The notes: a model not told the origin generated them from the sequence alone. Numbered from the stretch's first letter, positions 1 through 5,666 are shown. The stretch: DNA of 8,084 nt from a bacterium (GCA_024278555.1 JAJRSX010000031.1:1-8084); one strand, 5' to 3'. Numbers and translations are program-made.

Positions 1-1262
1 CACGCCTCCAGGTGTTTGTGGACGTTCTCCACCAGCACCACCGCCGCATCCACCATGACCCCGATGGCGATCGCCAGGCCGCCGAGAGACATGATGTCGG
101 CGTTGATGTGCAGCACATCCATGATCAGCAGGGACGCCAGCAGGCCGAGGGGGAGGACGATCGCCGCCACCAGGGTGGAGCGGACGTGCATCAGGAAGAG
201 GATGATGATCAGCGCCACCACCACGATCTCCTCCGTGAGCTTGTCCTTCAGGTTCTCCACCGCCCGCTCAATGAGGGAGGAGCGGTCATAGGTGGGGACG
301 ATCTCCACCCCGTCGGGCAGCCCCGTCTTGAGCTCCTCCAGCCGCTGCTTCACCCCGTCGATGACCGCCAGGGCATTCTCCCCGAAGCGCATGATGACCA
401 CCCCGCCGGCCACCTCGCCCTCGCCGTCGAGCTCGGCGAGACCCCGCCTGAGCTCCGGCCCGAGGTGGATGTGGGCCACCTGCGACAGGAGGATTGGGGT
501 GCCGTTGCCGTCGACCCCGAGGGGGATCTCCTCCAGGTCGTGGATCGACTTGATATAGCCCAGGCCGCGCACCATGAACTCGGTCTCCGCCTGCTCGACC
601 AGGCGGCCGCCGACGTCGTTGTTGGAGCGCTGGATAGCGTGTTTCACCTTGGAGAGGGGGATGCCGAAGGCGAGCAATTTGTCCGGGTCGACCTCCACCT
701 GATACTGCTTCACGTAGCCGCCGATGGAGGCGACCTCGGAGACCCCGGGGACGGTCTGCAGCTCGTACTTGAGGAACCAGTCCTGGATCGAGCGCAGCTC
801 CGAGAGGTCGTGGGTGCCGCTCTTGTCGACCAGGGCGTACTCGTAGACCCAGCCGACACCGGTGGCGTCCGGCCCGAGCGACGGGTTGACCCCGGCGGGC
901 AGGCGGCCGGAGACGAAGTTCAGGTACTCCAGGACCCGCGAGCGTGCCCAGTAGAGGTCGGTACCGTCGTCGAAGATGATGTAGACGAAGGAGAAGCCGA
1001 AGAAGGAGTAGCCCCGCACCACCTTGGCAAACGGCACCGACAGCATCGCGGTGGTCAGGGGGTAGGTGATCTGGTCCTCCACCACGTCCGGCGCCTGGCC
1101 CGGGTACTCGGTGTAGATAATCACCTGGACGTCGGAGAGGTCCGGGATCGCGTCCAGGGCGATATTGCGCGCGGCGTAGACACCGCCAAAGAGCAGCGCC
1201 ACCGAGGCGATGAGGACCAGGGCCCGGTTGTTTACGGAGTATTCGATAATTTTGGAGATCAT
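1..1262 (-). CDS. cusA: CusA-type Cu(I)/Ag(I) efflux RND pump, N-terminal part (cut by window edge)
   Basis: Inner-membrane proton-driven pump of a tripartite heavy-metal efflux (HME-RND) system. It moves metal from periplasm or cytosol into the adaptor and outer-membrane channel. Residues 1-420 of roughly 1,040 are present; the minus-strand frame stays open to base 1. Seen: start [15 protein letters not shown]1 about residues 14-31, the porter-domain stretches [70 protein letters not shown] and [10 protein letters not shown], and TM2-TM4 at about 345-358, 362-382 and 388-412. TM4 reads [14 protein letters not shown], placing A399, D405 and E412 exactly where E. coli CusA has them. The divalent-cation CzcA class has Asp at the first site. 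Family assignment is from remembered motifs; the methionine triad (M573/M623/M672 in E. coli) lies outside the window. The ATG at 1262 matches the E. coli start, but no Shine-Dalgarno is visible before it. It lies 42 bp past the four-helix-bundle gene. Confidence 0.95.
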   Translation of the reverse strand, partial: MISKIIEYSVNNRALVLIASVALLFGGVYAARNIALDAIPDLSDVQVIIYTEYPGQAPDVVEDQITYPLTTAMLSVPFAKVVRGYSFFGFSFVYIIFDDGTDLYWARSRVLEYLNFVSGRLPAGVNPSLGPDATGVGWVYEYALVDKSGTHDLSELRSIQDWFLKYELQTVPGVSEVASIGGYVKQYQVEVDPDKLLAFGIPLSKVKHAIQRSNNDVGGRLVEQAETEFMVRGLGYIKSIHDLEEIPLGVDGNGTPILLSQVAHIHLGPELRRGLAELDGEGEVAGGVVIMRFGENALAVIDGVKQRLEELKTGLPDGVEIVPTYDRSSLIERAVENLKDKLTEEIVVVALIIILFLMHVRSTLVAAIVLPLGLLASLLIMDVLHINADIMSLGGLAIAIGVMVDAAVVLVENVHKHLEA

Positions 1263-1269
1263 GAGGGCG

Positions 1270-1303
1270 GTAGAACGTAGAAAGTAGGAAGTAGAAAGGG
1301 GGG
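1270..1303. repeat. Left arm: four GTAGAAA-like heptamers plus G6
   Basis: On the plus strand the units read GTAGAAC, GTAGAAA, GTAGGAA, GTAGAAA, then six G (1298-1303). Positions 1277-1302 are the inverted complement of 1636-1661 with one mismatch (1280/1658). In the efflux transcript this arm is a pyrimidine-rich stretch directly upstream of cusA, where a purine-rich ribosome-binding site would be expected. Confidence 0.9.
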
Positions 1304-1304
1304 A

Positions 1305-1631
1305 TTAGCGCCTGGCGGTTTCGTCGGCTTGGGCAAGGAGAACCCTATTGTCCGAGATGTATCCGAGGTCTTTCGCGAGAATAAAGTAGTACCGGGTTTC
1401 TTCGAGTGACGCCTCGGCGATGTTGTAGAAGCGGCACTTTTCGGGCTTGGAGCGGCGTTTGAACCCTTCCGCAATGTTTGCTGGGATAGAAACGGCTGCG
1501 CGTCGTAGCTGACTGGTCAGCCCGAAGTGCTCATCGTTTTGGAACTGTTTACTGATTCGATAGACATCCAGTACCAGCGCATGGGCCTTCTGCCAGGCAA
1601 CGAGTTGGTCGAATCGCTCAACTTTCATCAT
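1305..1631 (-). CDS. Four-helix-bundle protein of the 23S rRNA intervening-sequence (IVP/S23, Avd-like) family
   Basis: A 108-residue protein with the family hallmarks: start VERFDQLVAWQKAHALVLDVYRI is helix 1, followed by FGLTSQLRRAAVSIPANIAEG (about 36-56), the strongest motif of the family (TIGR02436/PF05635), then RFYNIAEASLEETRYYFILAKDLGYI for helix 3. Relatives are encoded in 23S rRNA intervening sequences and as the Avd accessory protein of diversity-generating retroelements; they form pentameric, basic, nucleic-acid-binding bundles. The biochemical role of stand-alone copies is not established. At 108 residues it is a little shorter than the usual 115-125, ending at ADETARR before helix 4 would normally finish, close to the repeat arm. 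Two consecutive ATGs (1631, 1628) follow a G5-TGGG stretch; the second has the better spacing. No reverse transcriptase or variable repeat is in the window, so a DGR role is not supported here. Confidence 0.92.
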   Translation of the reverse strand: MMKVERFDQLVAWQKAHALVLDVYRISKQFQNDEHFGLTSQLRRAAVSIPANIAEGFKRRSKPEKCRFYNIAEASLEETRYYFILAKDLGYISDNRVLLAQADETARR

Positions 1632-1635
1632 CCCA

Positions 1636-1661
1636 CCCCCTTTCTACTTCCTACTTTTTAC
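1636..1661. repeat. Right arm: three GTAGAAA-like heptamers plus G5 (inverted copy)
   Basis: Read on the minus strand: GTAAAAA, GTAGGAA, GTAGAAA, then five G. It overlaps the last codons and the TAG stop of cusB (1653-1651), and its G-run lies just upstream of the four-helix-bundle start. It pairs with 1277-1302 to give a potential long stem in the operon mRNA, closing a loop of about 330 nt. That is long enough in principle for RNase III recognition. Confidence 0.9.
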
Positions 1662-3606
1662 TGCCGCTGTCTCCAGACAGCGGCTCGCCGCAGCGCAGCA
1701 TGGAGGCGCCGAAGTAGGGGTTCGCAAGCTCACCCTTCTGGAGCCAGTTGGCGTGCGACATGGGGCAGTGGAAGGCGTTCAGGCCGAGGTCGCTGGCGAT
1801 GGATTTTTCCGGGCCGCGGGCGAGCTTCAGCATGAGCTCGGAGACCGGGCCGAAGCCGCCGCGCGCCACCTGGAGGTCCTCGGAGGTGAGGTGGTCGAGG
1901 TCGGTGGCCAGCCGCTTCAGCTCGGCGAGGGTGGCGCCGCTTCCCGGTTGCTCCGCGAGGCGGTCCAGCGCCCCCCGGAGCTGCTCCACAGCAGCGGTGG
2001 GCGCGGTGTGGTCGCCGGACAGGGCGGCCTGGATCTTCAGGTAGGCGGTGAAGGCGTCGTGGGCCGCCGCGGGTGCGGGCGGTGAGGGGGCCATCTTCAT
2101 CCCTTTCATTCCTTCCATGCCCTTCATGTTTTTCATCGAGCCCGCGTCCGCCGGCGCGCCGGCAGCCCTCTTCTTGCGTACCGCCAGGAGCTTGTTGACC
2201 GCCTCCTTGAGCTGCGACTCGGAGTCGAGGAGGAACTGCGCCGAGCTGACCACGGTCTCCCCTTCGATCAGCCCCGCGAGGACCTGGTAGCCGTCGTCGC
2301 CCTCGGGTCCGAGGGTGAGGGTGCGCGGCTCGAAGCGGTTGTCGTCGAGCTCCACGAAGGCGAGGTTGCGGCGGCCCGAGTGGATCACCGCCTCCTTCGG
2401 AACCACCACCACGGCGGCCGCCACCCGCGGGGTCATGATGACGTTCGAGTACATCCCCGGCTTCAGGGTGAGGTCGGGGTTCTTGAAGATCAGGCGCACC
2501 TGAACGACCCGGGTCTTCGGGTTGAGGGTCGGGTAGATGTAGTCGAGGCGGCCGTGGAAGACTTGGCCTGGGTGGTAGGTGAGGGTCATGTCGGCGTGGG
2601 TCCCCGGTTGCACCCAGGGGAGCTCCTGCGAGTAGACGTCCGCCAGGACCCAGACGGTGGAGAGGTCGGCGAGCTTCAGCAGGGGCTGGCCCGGCTTGGC
2701 GTAGGCCCCCTCGACGACGTGGCGCATGAGGACGACGCCGTCGAAGGGGGAGTAGAGGGTGAGGGTGCGCTCCACCTTGCCGGTGCGCGCCAGGCGGTCG
2801 ATCTGCGCCGGGTTGATGTCCCACAGCGCCAGCCGCTCGCGCGTGGAGGCCAGCAGCCGCTTCGCGCCGGAGACCACCTCGGGGAAGGGGGAGCGCTTTG
2901 CCTTGCGCAGGTTGTCCAGGGCGAGGAGGTACTCGCGCTGGGTGGTCACCAGGTCCGGGGCGTAGAGGGTGAGGAGCGGGTCGCCCTTCTTCACCTGCTG
3001 GCCGGTCTCGGCGACGAAGAGGTGCTCGATCCAGCCGCCTACCTTGGTGTTGATCTCGGTGAGGCGGGTCTCGTCCTCGGTGACGTGGCCGATGGTGCGC
3101 AGGGAGCGGGTGAGGTCGCGGCGTTCGATGGTGGCGGTGCGCACCCCCATGTTCTGGACCACCGCGGGGTCGATGCGGATGGCGTTCGGGTGGGCGTCAT
3201 TTTGGGCCGCCTCATCCTCGTCCTCGTAGACCGGCACCAGGTCCATCCCCATGGGCGACTTGCCGGGCTTATCCCGGATGTAGGTGGGGTTCATCGGGGC
3301 GACCCAATACTTGATCTTGCGCTCGCCCTTCGCCTTGGCCTTGGTCTCGCCCCCGGCCGTCGTCGTCCCGGAGGTCCCAGCCTTCAACGGCATCAGCTTC
3401 ATGCCGCAGATGGGGCAGTCGCCAGGGTGGTCCTGGATGACGTTCGGGTGCATACCGCAGGTGTAGAGCTGCTCCCCTCCGGTCTCCTCGCCGTGCTCGT
3501 GCTGCGTGGTCGCGGTGGGGGCGGGGGTTACGAAGCGCGTGCCCACCCAGACGCCGAGGCCGGTAAAGAGGAGGGCGATAGCGATGATGCCGAAGATCCG
3601 TTTCAT
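1651..3606 (-). CDS. cusB: CusB-type periplasmic adaptor (membrane fusion protein) with two HMBDs, Met-rich linker and DUF3347-like C-terminus
   Basis: Adaptor that couples the CusA pump to the outer-membrane channel and probably hands over metal. 651 residues, against about 400 for E. coli CusB. N-terminal membrane anchor at about 4-24. First heavy-metal-binding domain at about 48-74 has the Cys/Met/His pattern YTCGMHP..DCPICGMKLMPL. A second at about 100-128 (YWVAPMNPTYIRDKPGKS, then PMGMDLVPVYE) lacks the cysteines. The adaptor core spans about 140-470: lipoyl/barrel KVGGWIEHLFV and VKKGDPLLTLYAPDL, an alpha-hairpin at about 220-275, then SPFDGVVLMRHVVEGAYAKPG and NPKTRVVQVR. A methionine-rich linker with MKNMKGMEGMKGMKM lies at 491-505. 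The C-terminal domain (about 515-641) resembles DUF3347, ending FHCPMSHANWLQKG..NPYFGASMLRCGE. An AAGGA element lies 10 nt before the ATG. The stop codon falls within the downstream inverted repeat. Metal class is inferred together with cusA. Confidence 0.93.
   Translation of the reverse strand: MKRIFGIIAIALLFTGLGVWVGTRFVTPAPTATTQHEHGEETGGEQLYTCGMHPNVIQDHPGDCPICGMKLMPLKAGTSGTTTAGGETKAKAKGERKIKYWVAPMNPTYIRDKPGKSPMGMDLVPVYEDEDEAAQNDAHPNAIRIDPAVVQNMGVRTATIERRDLTRSLRTIGHVTEDETRLTEINTKVGGWIEHLFVAETGQQVKKGDPLLTLYAPDLVTTQREYLLALDNLRKAKRSPFPEVVSGAKRLLASTRERLALWDINPAQIDRLARTGKVERTLTLYSPFDGVVLMRHVVEGAYAKPGQPLLKLADLSTVWVLADVYSQELPWVQPGTHADMTLTYHPGQVFHGRLDYIYPTLNPKTRVVQVRLIFKNPDLTLKPGMYSNVIMTPRVAAAVVVVPKEAVIHSGRRNLAFVELDDNRFEPRTLTLGPEGDDGYQVLAGLIEGETVVSSAQFLLDSESQLKEAVNKLLAVRKKRAAGAPADAGSMKNMKGMEGMKGMKMAPSPPAPAAAHDAFTAYLKIQAALSGDHTAPTAAVEQLRGALDRLAEQPGSGATLAELKRLATDLDHLTSEDLQVARGGFGPVSELMLKLARGPEKSIASDLGLNAFHCPMSHANWLQKGELANPYFGASMLRCGEPLSGDSGSKK
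1664..1683 (-). other. Perfect 8-bp hairpin at the 3' end of cusB
   Basis: CCGCTGTC at 1664-1671 and GACAGCGG at 1676-1683 are exact inverted complements with a 4-nt loop. The hairpin encodes the PLSGDSG tail of CusB and ends two bases before the right repeat arm. No T-run follows on either strand, so it is not a standard intrinsic terminator. It may be the target against which the cassette inserted, or a processing or stability hairpin in the polycistronic mRNA. Confidence 0.6.
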
Positions 3607-3648
3607 ATCTGCCTGTTCCTTGACTGCGAATGATCTCTTCGATGGGAA

Positions 3649-3735
3649 ACCGTGAACGACACGAAGTGCATGAAGGGGGGAGGGTGCTGAGGGTTACCCC
3701 TGCTTTTCCTTGCGGGTATTCGTGTCCTTGGTGGT
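3649..3735. repeat. Imperfect inverted pair of GACACGAA-type repeats at the cusC-cusB junction
   Basis: Plus-strand 3649-3666 (ACCGTGAACGACACGAAG) and the reverse complement of 3718-3735 (ACCACCAAGGACACGAAT) match at 13 of 18 positions and share GACACGAA. The right copy is read as the last residues of CusC (TTKDTNTRKEK); the left copy is in the intergenic gap and is followed by ATGAAG and G6 (3675-3680). This belongs to a short purine-rich dispersed repeat type with a period of about 9, also seen at 5402-5430 and 8066-8084. The arrangement (repeat pair overlapping the end of an operon gene) parallels the cusB-cusA junction. Confidence 0.55.
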
Positions 3736-5001
3736 CTTGCCGCCGGCAGGTCCGCCGTGGCCGCCGACAGCCTCCGGTAGCCGCCCCACCGCCTGTCGCA
3801 GCTCGGCCTGCTGCTGGAAGAGGTCGGCGCGGGCGCGGAAGGCGGCGAGCCTCAGGTCGAGCCAGTCGCGCTCCGCGTCCAGGAGGTCGAGGAAGCCGGC
3901 GCTGCCGGTGCGGTAGGCGTCCATGGTGGCGCGCAGGGCCTGCTCCGCCTGGGGCACGAGGCCGGTGGTGAAGAGGGCGACCTGGTCGCGGGTGGTGGTC
4001 ATGCGGAAGCGGAGGTCGTCGATCTCCGAGAGGGCCCGGTCGAGCTCATCCTTGTAGGCGGCCTGCGCCTCGGCGAGGCGCGCCTCCTGCTCCGTCACCC
4101 CCGCCTTCAGCCGCGTGCGCCAGATGGGGAGGTTGACGGAGAGGGTCGCCCAGTAGCTGTCGGTGCCGTTGTCGTCCACCGGCAGGGGACCGGGGGAGAC
4201 GAGGGTGTAGTCGAGGCGGGCGGTGAGGTCCGGGTAGTACCGCTTGTGGGCCAGCGCGAGGCGGCTGCGGATCGCCTCGATCTTGTGGGCGAGGGCGGCC
4301 AGCCGCGGCCGCTCCCTTTCCATGGCCGTCCGCAGGGCCTCGGTTGTAGGGATCACCGGGGTCCCGGTGGGGAGGTGAGAGGCGACGATAGGGGTGGACG
4401 GGTCGCGGCCGAGCAGGGCGTTGATGCGCGCCACCAGGGTGGTGCGCCGGGCGCGCAGGGTGAGCAGCTGGTCGGTGTCGCGTGACAGGGCGACCTGGGC
4501 GCGCAGGACGTCGCGCTGCTGGCCGTCGCCGGCGCGGTAGTGGGCCAGCGCCGCCTCGACGATGTCCGAGACCAGGGCGTGGTCCGCCTCGGTGATGCGG
4601 ATCGACTCTTCGATATAGGCGAGGTCGTAGTAGCGATCCTGAACCTCGGTCACCACCGCCAACTCCACCTGCCGCAGCCCCTGGGCCACGGCAGCGGCGG
4701 TACGCTCTGCCGCCTCGCCGCGCAGGCCGCGCTTGCCCCAGAAGGGGAACTTCTGGGAGAGGAAGAGGCGCGCCTCCTGCGGTCCGACCCGCGTCTCCAC
4801 CTCCGACAGGTACCAGGCGAGACCGGCCTGCGGGTCGTCGAAGCTCGACGCCTGGGCGGGCATCGCGCCGGCGGCGATCGCCGCCTGGCGTGCCGAGGCG
4901 ATCCGCGGGTTGTCCCGAAGGGCGGTGGCGACGAGGTCGTCGAGGGGCGCGGCGGCGGCCGCGGTGGCGAGCAGGAGGGTGAAGAGGGCGATCGTGCGCA
5001 T
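3694..5001 (-). CDS. cusC: TolC/CusC-family outer-membrane efflux channel
   Basis: Outer-membrane factor forming the exit duct of the Cus tripartite pump; first gene of the operon. 435 residues from the ATG at 5001, chosen because it begins a clean Sec signal peptide (MRTIALFTLLLATAAAAA, then PLDD) and has GGAG 7 nt upstream. A TTG 11 codons earlier overlaps the promoter and is unlikely. There is no lipobox cysteine, unlike E. coli CusC, so it should be a signal-peptidase-I product. Two OEP repeats are visible: DDLVATALRDNPRIASARQ opens the first, with QKFPFWGKRGLRGEAA, and YYDLAYIEESIRI in a long helix. The second includes SYWATLSVNLPIWRTRLKAGV, LAEAQAAYKDELDRALSEIDD and YRTGSAGFLDLLDAERDWLDL. 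The final 13-16 residues (KTTKDTNTRKEKQG) are low-complexity and are encoded by a dispersed DNA repeat, so they are probably a recent extension. The gap to cusB is 87 bp. Confidence 0.92.
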   Translation of the reverse strand: MRTIALFTLLLATAAAAAPLDDLVATALRDNPRIASARQAAIAAGAMPAQASSFDDPQAGLAWYLSEVETRVGPQEARLFLSQKFPFWGKRGLRGEAAERTAAAVAQGLRQVELAVVTEVQDRYYDLAYIEESIRITEADHALVSDIVEAALAHYRAGDGQQRDVLRAQVALSRDTDQLLTLRARRTTLVARINALLGRDPSTPIVASHLPTGTPVIPTTEALRTAMERERPRLAALAHKIEAIRSRLALAHKRYYPDLTARLDYTLVSPGPLPVDDNGTDSYWATLSVNLPIWRTRLKAGVTEQEARLAEAQAAYKDELDRALSEIDDLRFRMTTTRDQVALFTTGLVPQAEQALRATMDAYRTGSAGFLDLLDAERDWLDLRLAAFRARADLFQQQAELRQAVGRLPEAVGGHGGPAGGKTTKDTNTRKEKQG

Positions 5002-5029
5002 GGGCGGGCTCCGTGTTTGTAGGGAGTAG

Positions 5030-5045
5030 AGCAAACATCGTGCCA
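5030..5045 (-). promoter_or_regulatory. Sigma-54 (RpoN) -24/-12 promoter of the cus operon
   Basis: Read on the minus strand the site is TGGCACGATGTTTGCT, which fits the RpoN consensus TGGCACG-N4-TTGCW at every defined position, with GG and GC separated by the required spacing. The predicted transcription start is about 5019-5020, giving an 18-nt leader with GGAG before the cusC ATG. RpoN dependence implies ATP-driven activation by an NtrC-family protein (two-component ZraR/HydG-like regulators control metal genes this way); no regulator gene is inside the window. Confidence 0.82.
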
Positions 5046-5107
5046 GGTCGGTGCCTTTCTGTAACTCATTGAAAAAACGGAAACACGATTTTCCACGCGG
5101 TGGCGAA

Positions 5108-5161
5108 ATGGAGAATAGTCCACAGATTGGAGTCTACAATGTTGGAGGATTCTCCAATCTG
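5108..5161. promoter_or_regulatory. Palindrome cluster, candidate upstream activator sites for the RpoN activator
   Basis: A perfect palindrome TTGGAG-GATT-CTCCAA lies at 5142-5157. A similar ATGGAG-AATA-GTCCAC lies at 5108-5123 (TGGAG-N4-NTCCA). A third half-site TTGGAG is at 5127-5132. The half-site at 5123-5132 (CAGATTGGAG) also pairs exactly with 5152-5161 (CTCCAATCTG). The palindrome centres are about 34 bp apart, close to three helical turns. They sit about 90-140 bp upstream of the predicted transcription start, the normal range for bacterial enhancer-binding proteins. The region is AT-richer than its surroundings. The binding protein is unknown. Confidence 0.62.
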
Positions 5162-5271
5162 CCCACCGGCTGATGGTTCACCACGGGGGACACGAGGAGG
5201 CGTGGGCGGGAGAAACCCCATCCGTGTGGAGTCGTTGAGGGTTGGCCTCGCGCAGAGAGGCGGAGAACGGC

Positions 5272-5300
5272 GGGGGTGGGGAGGGGGAGGCAGGAGGGGG
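5272..5300 (+). other. G-run cluster with G-quadruplex potential
   Basis: Plus-strand G-runs of 5, 4, 5 and 5 at 5272-5276, 5278-5281, 5283-5287 and 5296-5300 are separated by 1, 1 and 8 bases (the last gap also contains two GG pairs). This could fold into a four-stranded structure on the plus strand. It lies about 110 bp beyond the operator cluster. No function is shown by the sequence. Confidence 0.45.
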
Positions 5301-5311
5301 AACAGCAGGAG

Positions 5312-5334
5312 GTAGTAGACAGTAGATAGGGGGG
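5312..5334. repeat. Orphan heptamer arm (GTA-GTAGACA-GTAGATA-G6)
   Basis: The structure is GTAGACA (5315-5321), GTAGATA (5322-5328), then six G (5329-5334). This has the same heptamer length, phase and G-run as the arms around the four-helix-bundle gene (GTAGAAA units plus G6), but there is no such gene and no inverted partner nearby. It reads as a solo or degenerate copy of the same kind of element. Confidence 0.6.
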
Positions 5335-5352
5335 AGGCCGGGCCGGGCGGGT

Positions 5353-5394
5353 GTCGCCGGTGGTGGGCCGGGGGATGGCGTGGGCCGGGAAGGC
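5353..5394. repeat. Direct repeat copy 1 (GTCGCCGGTGGTG ... GGGAAGGC)
   Basis: Shares GTCGCCGGTGGTG exactly with copy 2 at 5454-5497 and continues with an alignable G-rich stretch ending in GGAAGGC. It is followed at once by the CACGGAA 9-mer array, whereas copy 2 is followed by the CGCAAAG palindromic element. Confidence 0.6.
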
Positions 5395-5401
5395 CATTTG
5401 A

Positions 5402-5430
5402 GCCACGGAATCCACGGAAAGACACGGAAG
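5402..5430. repeat. 9-mer purine-rich repeat (CCACGGAAT-CCACGGAAA-GACACGGAAG)
   Basis: Three near-identical units with a 9-10 bp period. A copy with the same start (CCACGGAATCCAC) recurs at 8066-8084 at the right window edge, preceded there by a similar GAAGGC-containing flank. The diverged GACACGAA repeats at the cusC-cusB junction look like the same type. Confidence 0.7.
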
Positions 5431-5453
5431 GGAAGCGAGCCACGGGTAGAGGC

Positions 5454-5497
5454 GTCGCCGGTGGTGAACACCAGGGGACGGCGGGGGCCTGGAAGGC
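5454..5497. repeat. Direct repeat copy 2
   Basis: Begins GTCGCCGGTGGTGAACACCA and ends GGCCTGGAAGGC, alignable with 5353-5394 with a few mismatches and a small gap. Its end overlaps the outer boundary of the palindromic element at 5485-5666. Confidence 0.6.
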
Positions 5498-5666
5498 AGG
5501 GCTCACGTAAAAACGCCAAGACGCAAAGAGCTGCGTCTCCCCTCCGCGACCCGTCCATCCCGCTGCCGGCCACGGACCGCGGCCGGGAAGAGCCCCACGC
5601 CTTAGGGGCCGCCGAGCAAGCCTTTGCGTCTTTGCGCCTTTGCGTGCCCCAAGGCCTTCAAGGCCC
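5485..5666. repeat. Palindromic element with CGCAAAG-type ends (MITE/REP-like)
   Basis: The inner arms 5504-5528 and 5622-5646 are inverted copies matching at 21 of 25 positions (CACGTAAAAACGCCAAGACG on one side, CACGCAAAGGCGCAAAGACG when the other is reverse complemented). The similarity continues outward to GGGCCTGGAAGGC (5485-5497) against GGGCCTTGAAGGC (reverse complement ending at 5666). Total span is 182 bp with a 93-bp core that holds no credible gene. This is a non-coding inverted-repeat element of unknown mobilisation. Confidence 0.6.

Larger units (their letters stand above)
1277..1661 (-). mobile_element. Putative IVS-like cassette: four-helix-bundle gene between inverted heptamer repeats
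   Basis: The span from left arm to right arm encloses one gene and sits exactly between cusB and cusA, which are otherwise consecutive in one operon. The arms (1277-1302 and 1636-1661) are inverted copies with 25 of 26 positions matching, each made of GTAGAAA-like heptamers followed by G5-6. The right arm contains the cusB stop codon and the presumed ribosome-binding G-run of the inner gene. The left arm begins 2 bp beyond that gene's stop. Genes of this protein family are known inside 23S rRNA intervening sequences, where the ORF is also flanked by complementary ends. No transposase and no clear target-site duplication is visible, so mobility is an inference. Confidence 0.5.

Noticed and set aside
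12-1280. Long plus-strand open frame opposite cusA
   Set aside because: Composition is His/Asp/Gly-rich with no family resemblance, while the minus strand encodes unmistakable CusA motifs throughout; it is an antisense shadow in GC-rich DNA.
1305-1631. Avd of a diversity-generating retroelement
   Set aside because: No reverse transcriptase, template repeat or variable repeat is visible in the window.
1277-1661. An actual 23S rRNA intervening sequence
   Set aside because: No rRNA sequence flanks it; cusB and cusA coding sequence lies on both sides.
1664-1683. Intrinsic terminator ending cusB
   Set aside because: Perfect hairpin but no T-run on the minus strand, and it lies within coding sequence.
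2380-3633. 417-codon plus-strand open frame opposite cusB
   Set aside because: Same reason: low-complexity antisense reading of a well-supported adaptor gene.
5353-5646. CRISPR-like array
   Set aside because: Repeats are few, of different families, unevenly spaced and partly inverted; no spacer regularity and no cas genes.
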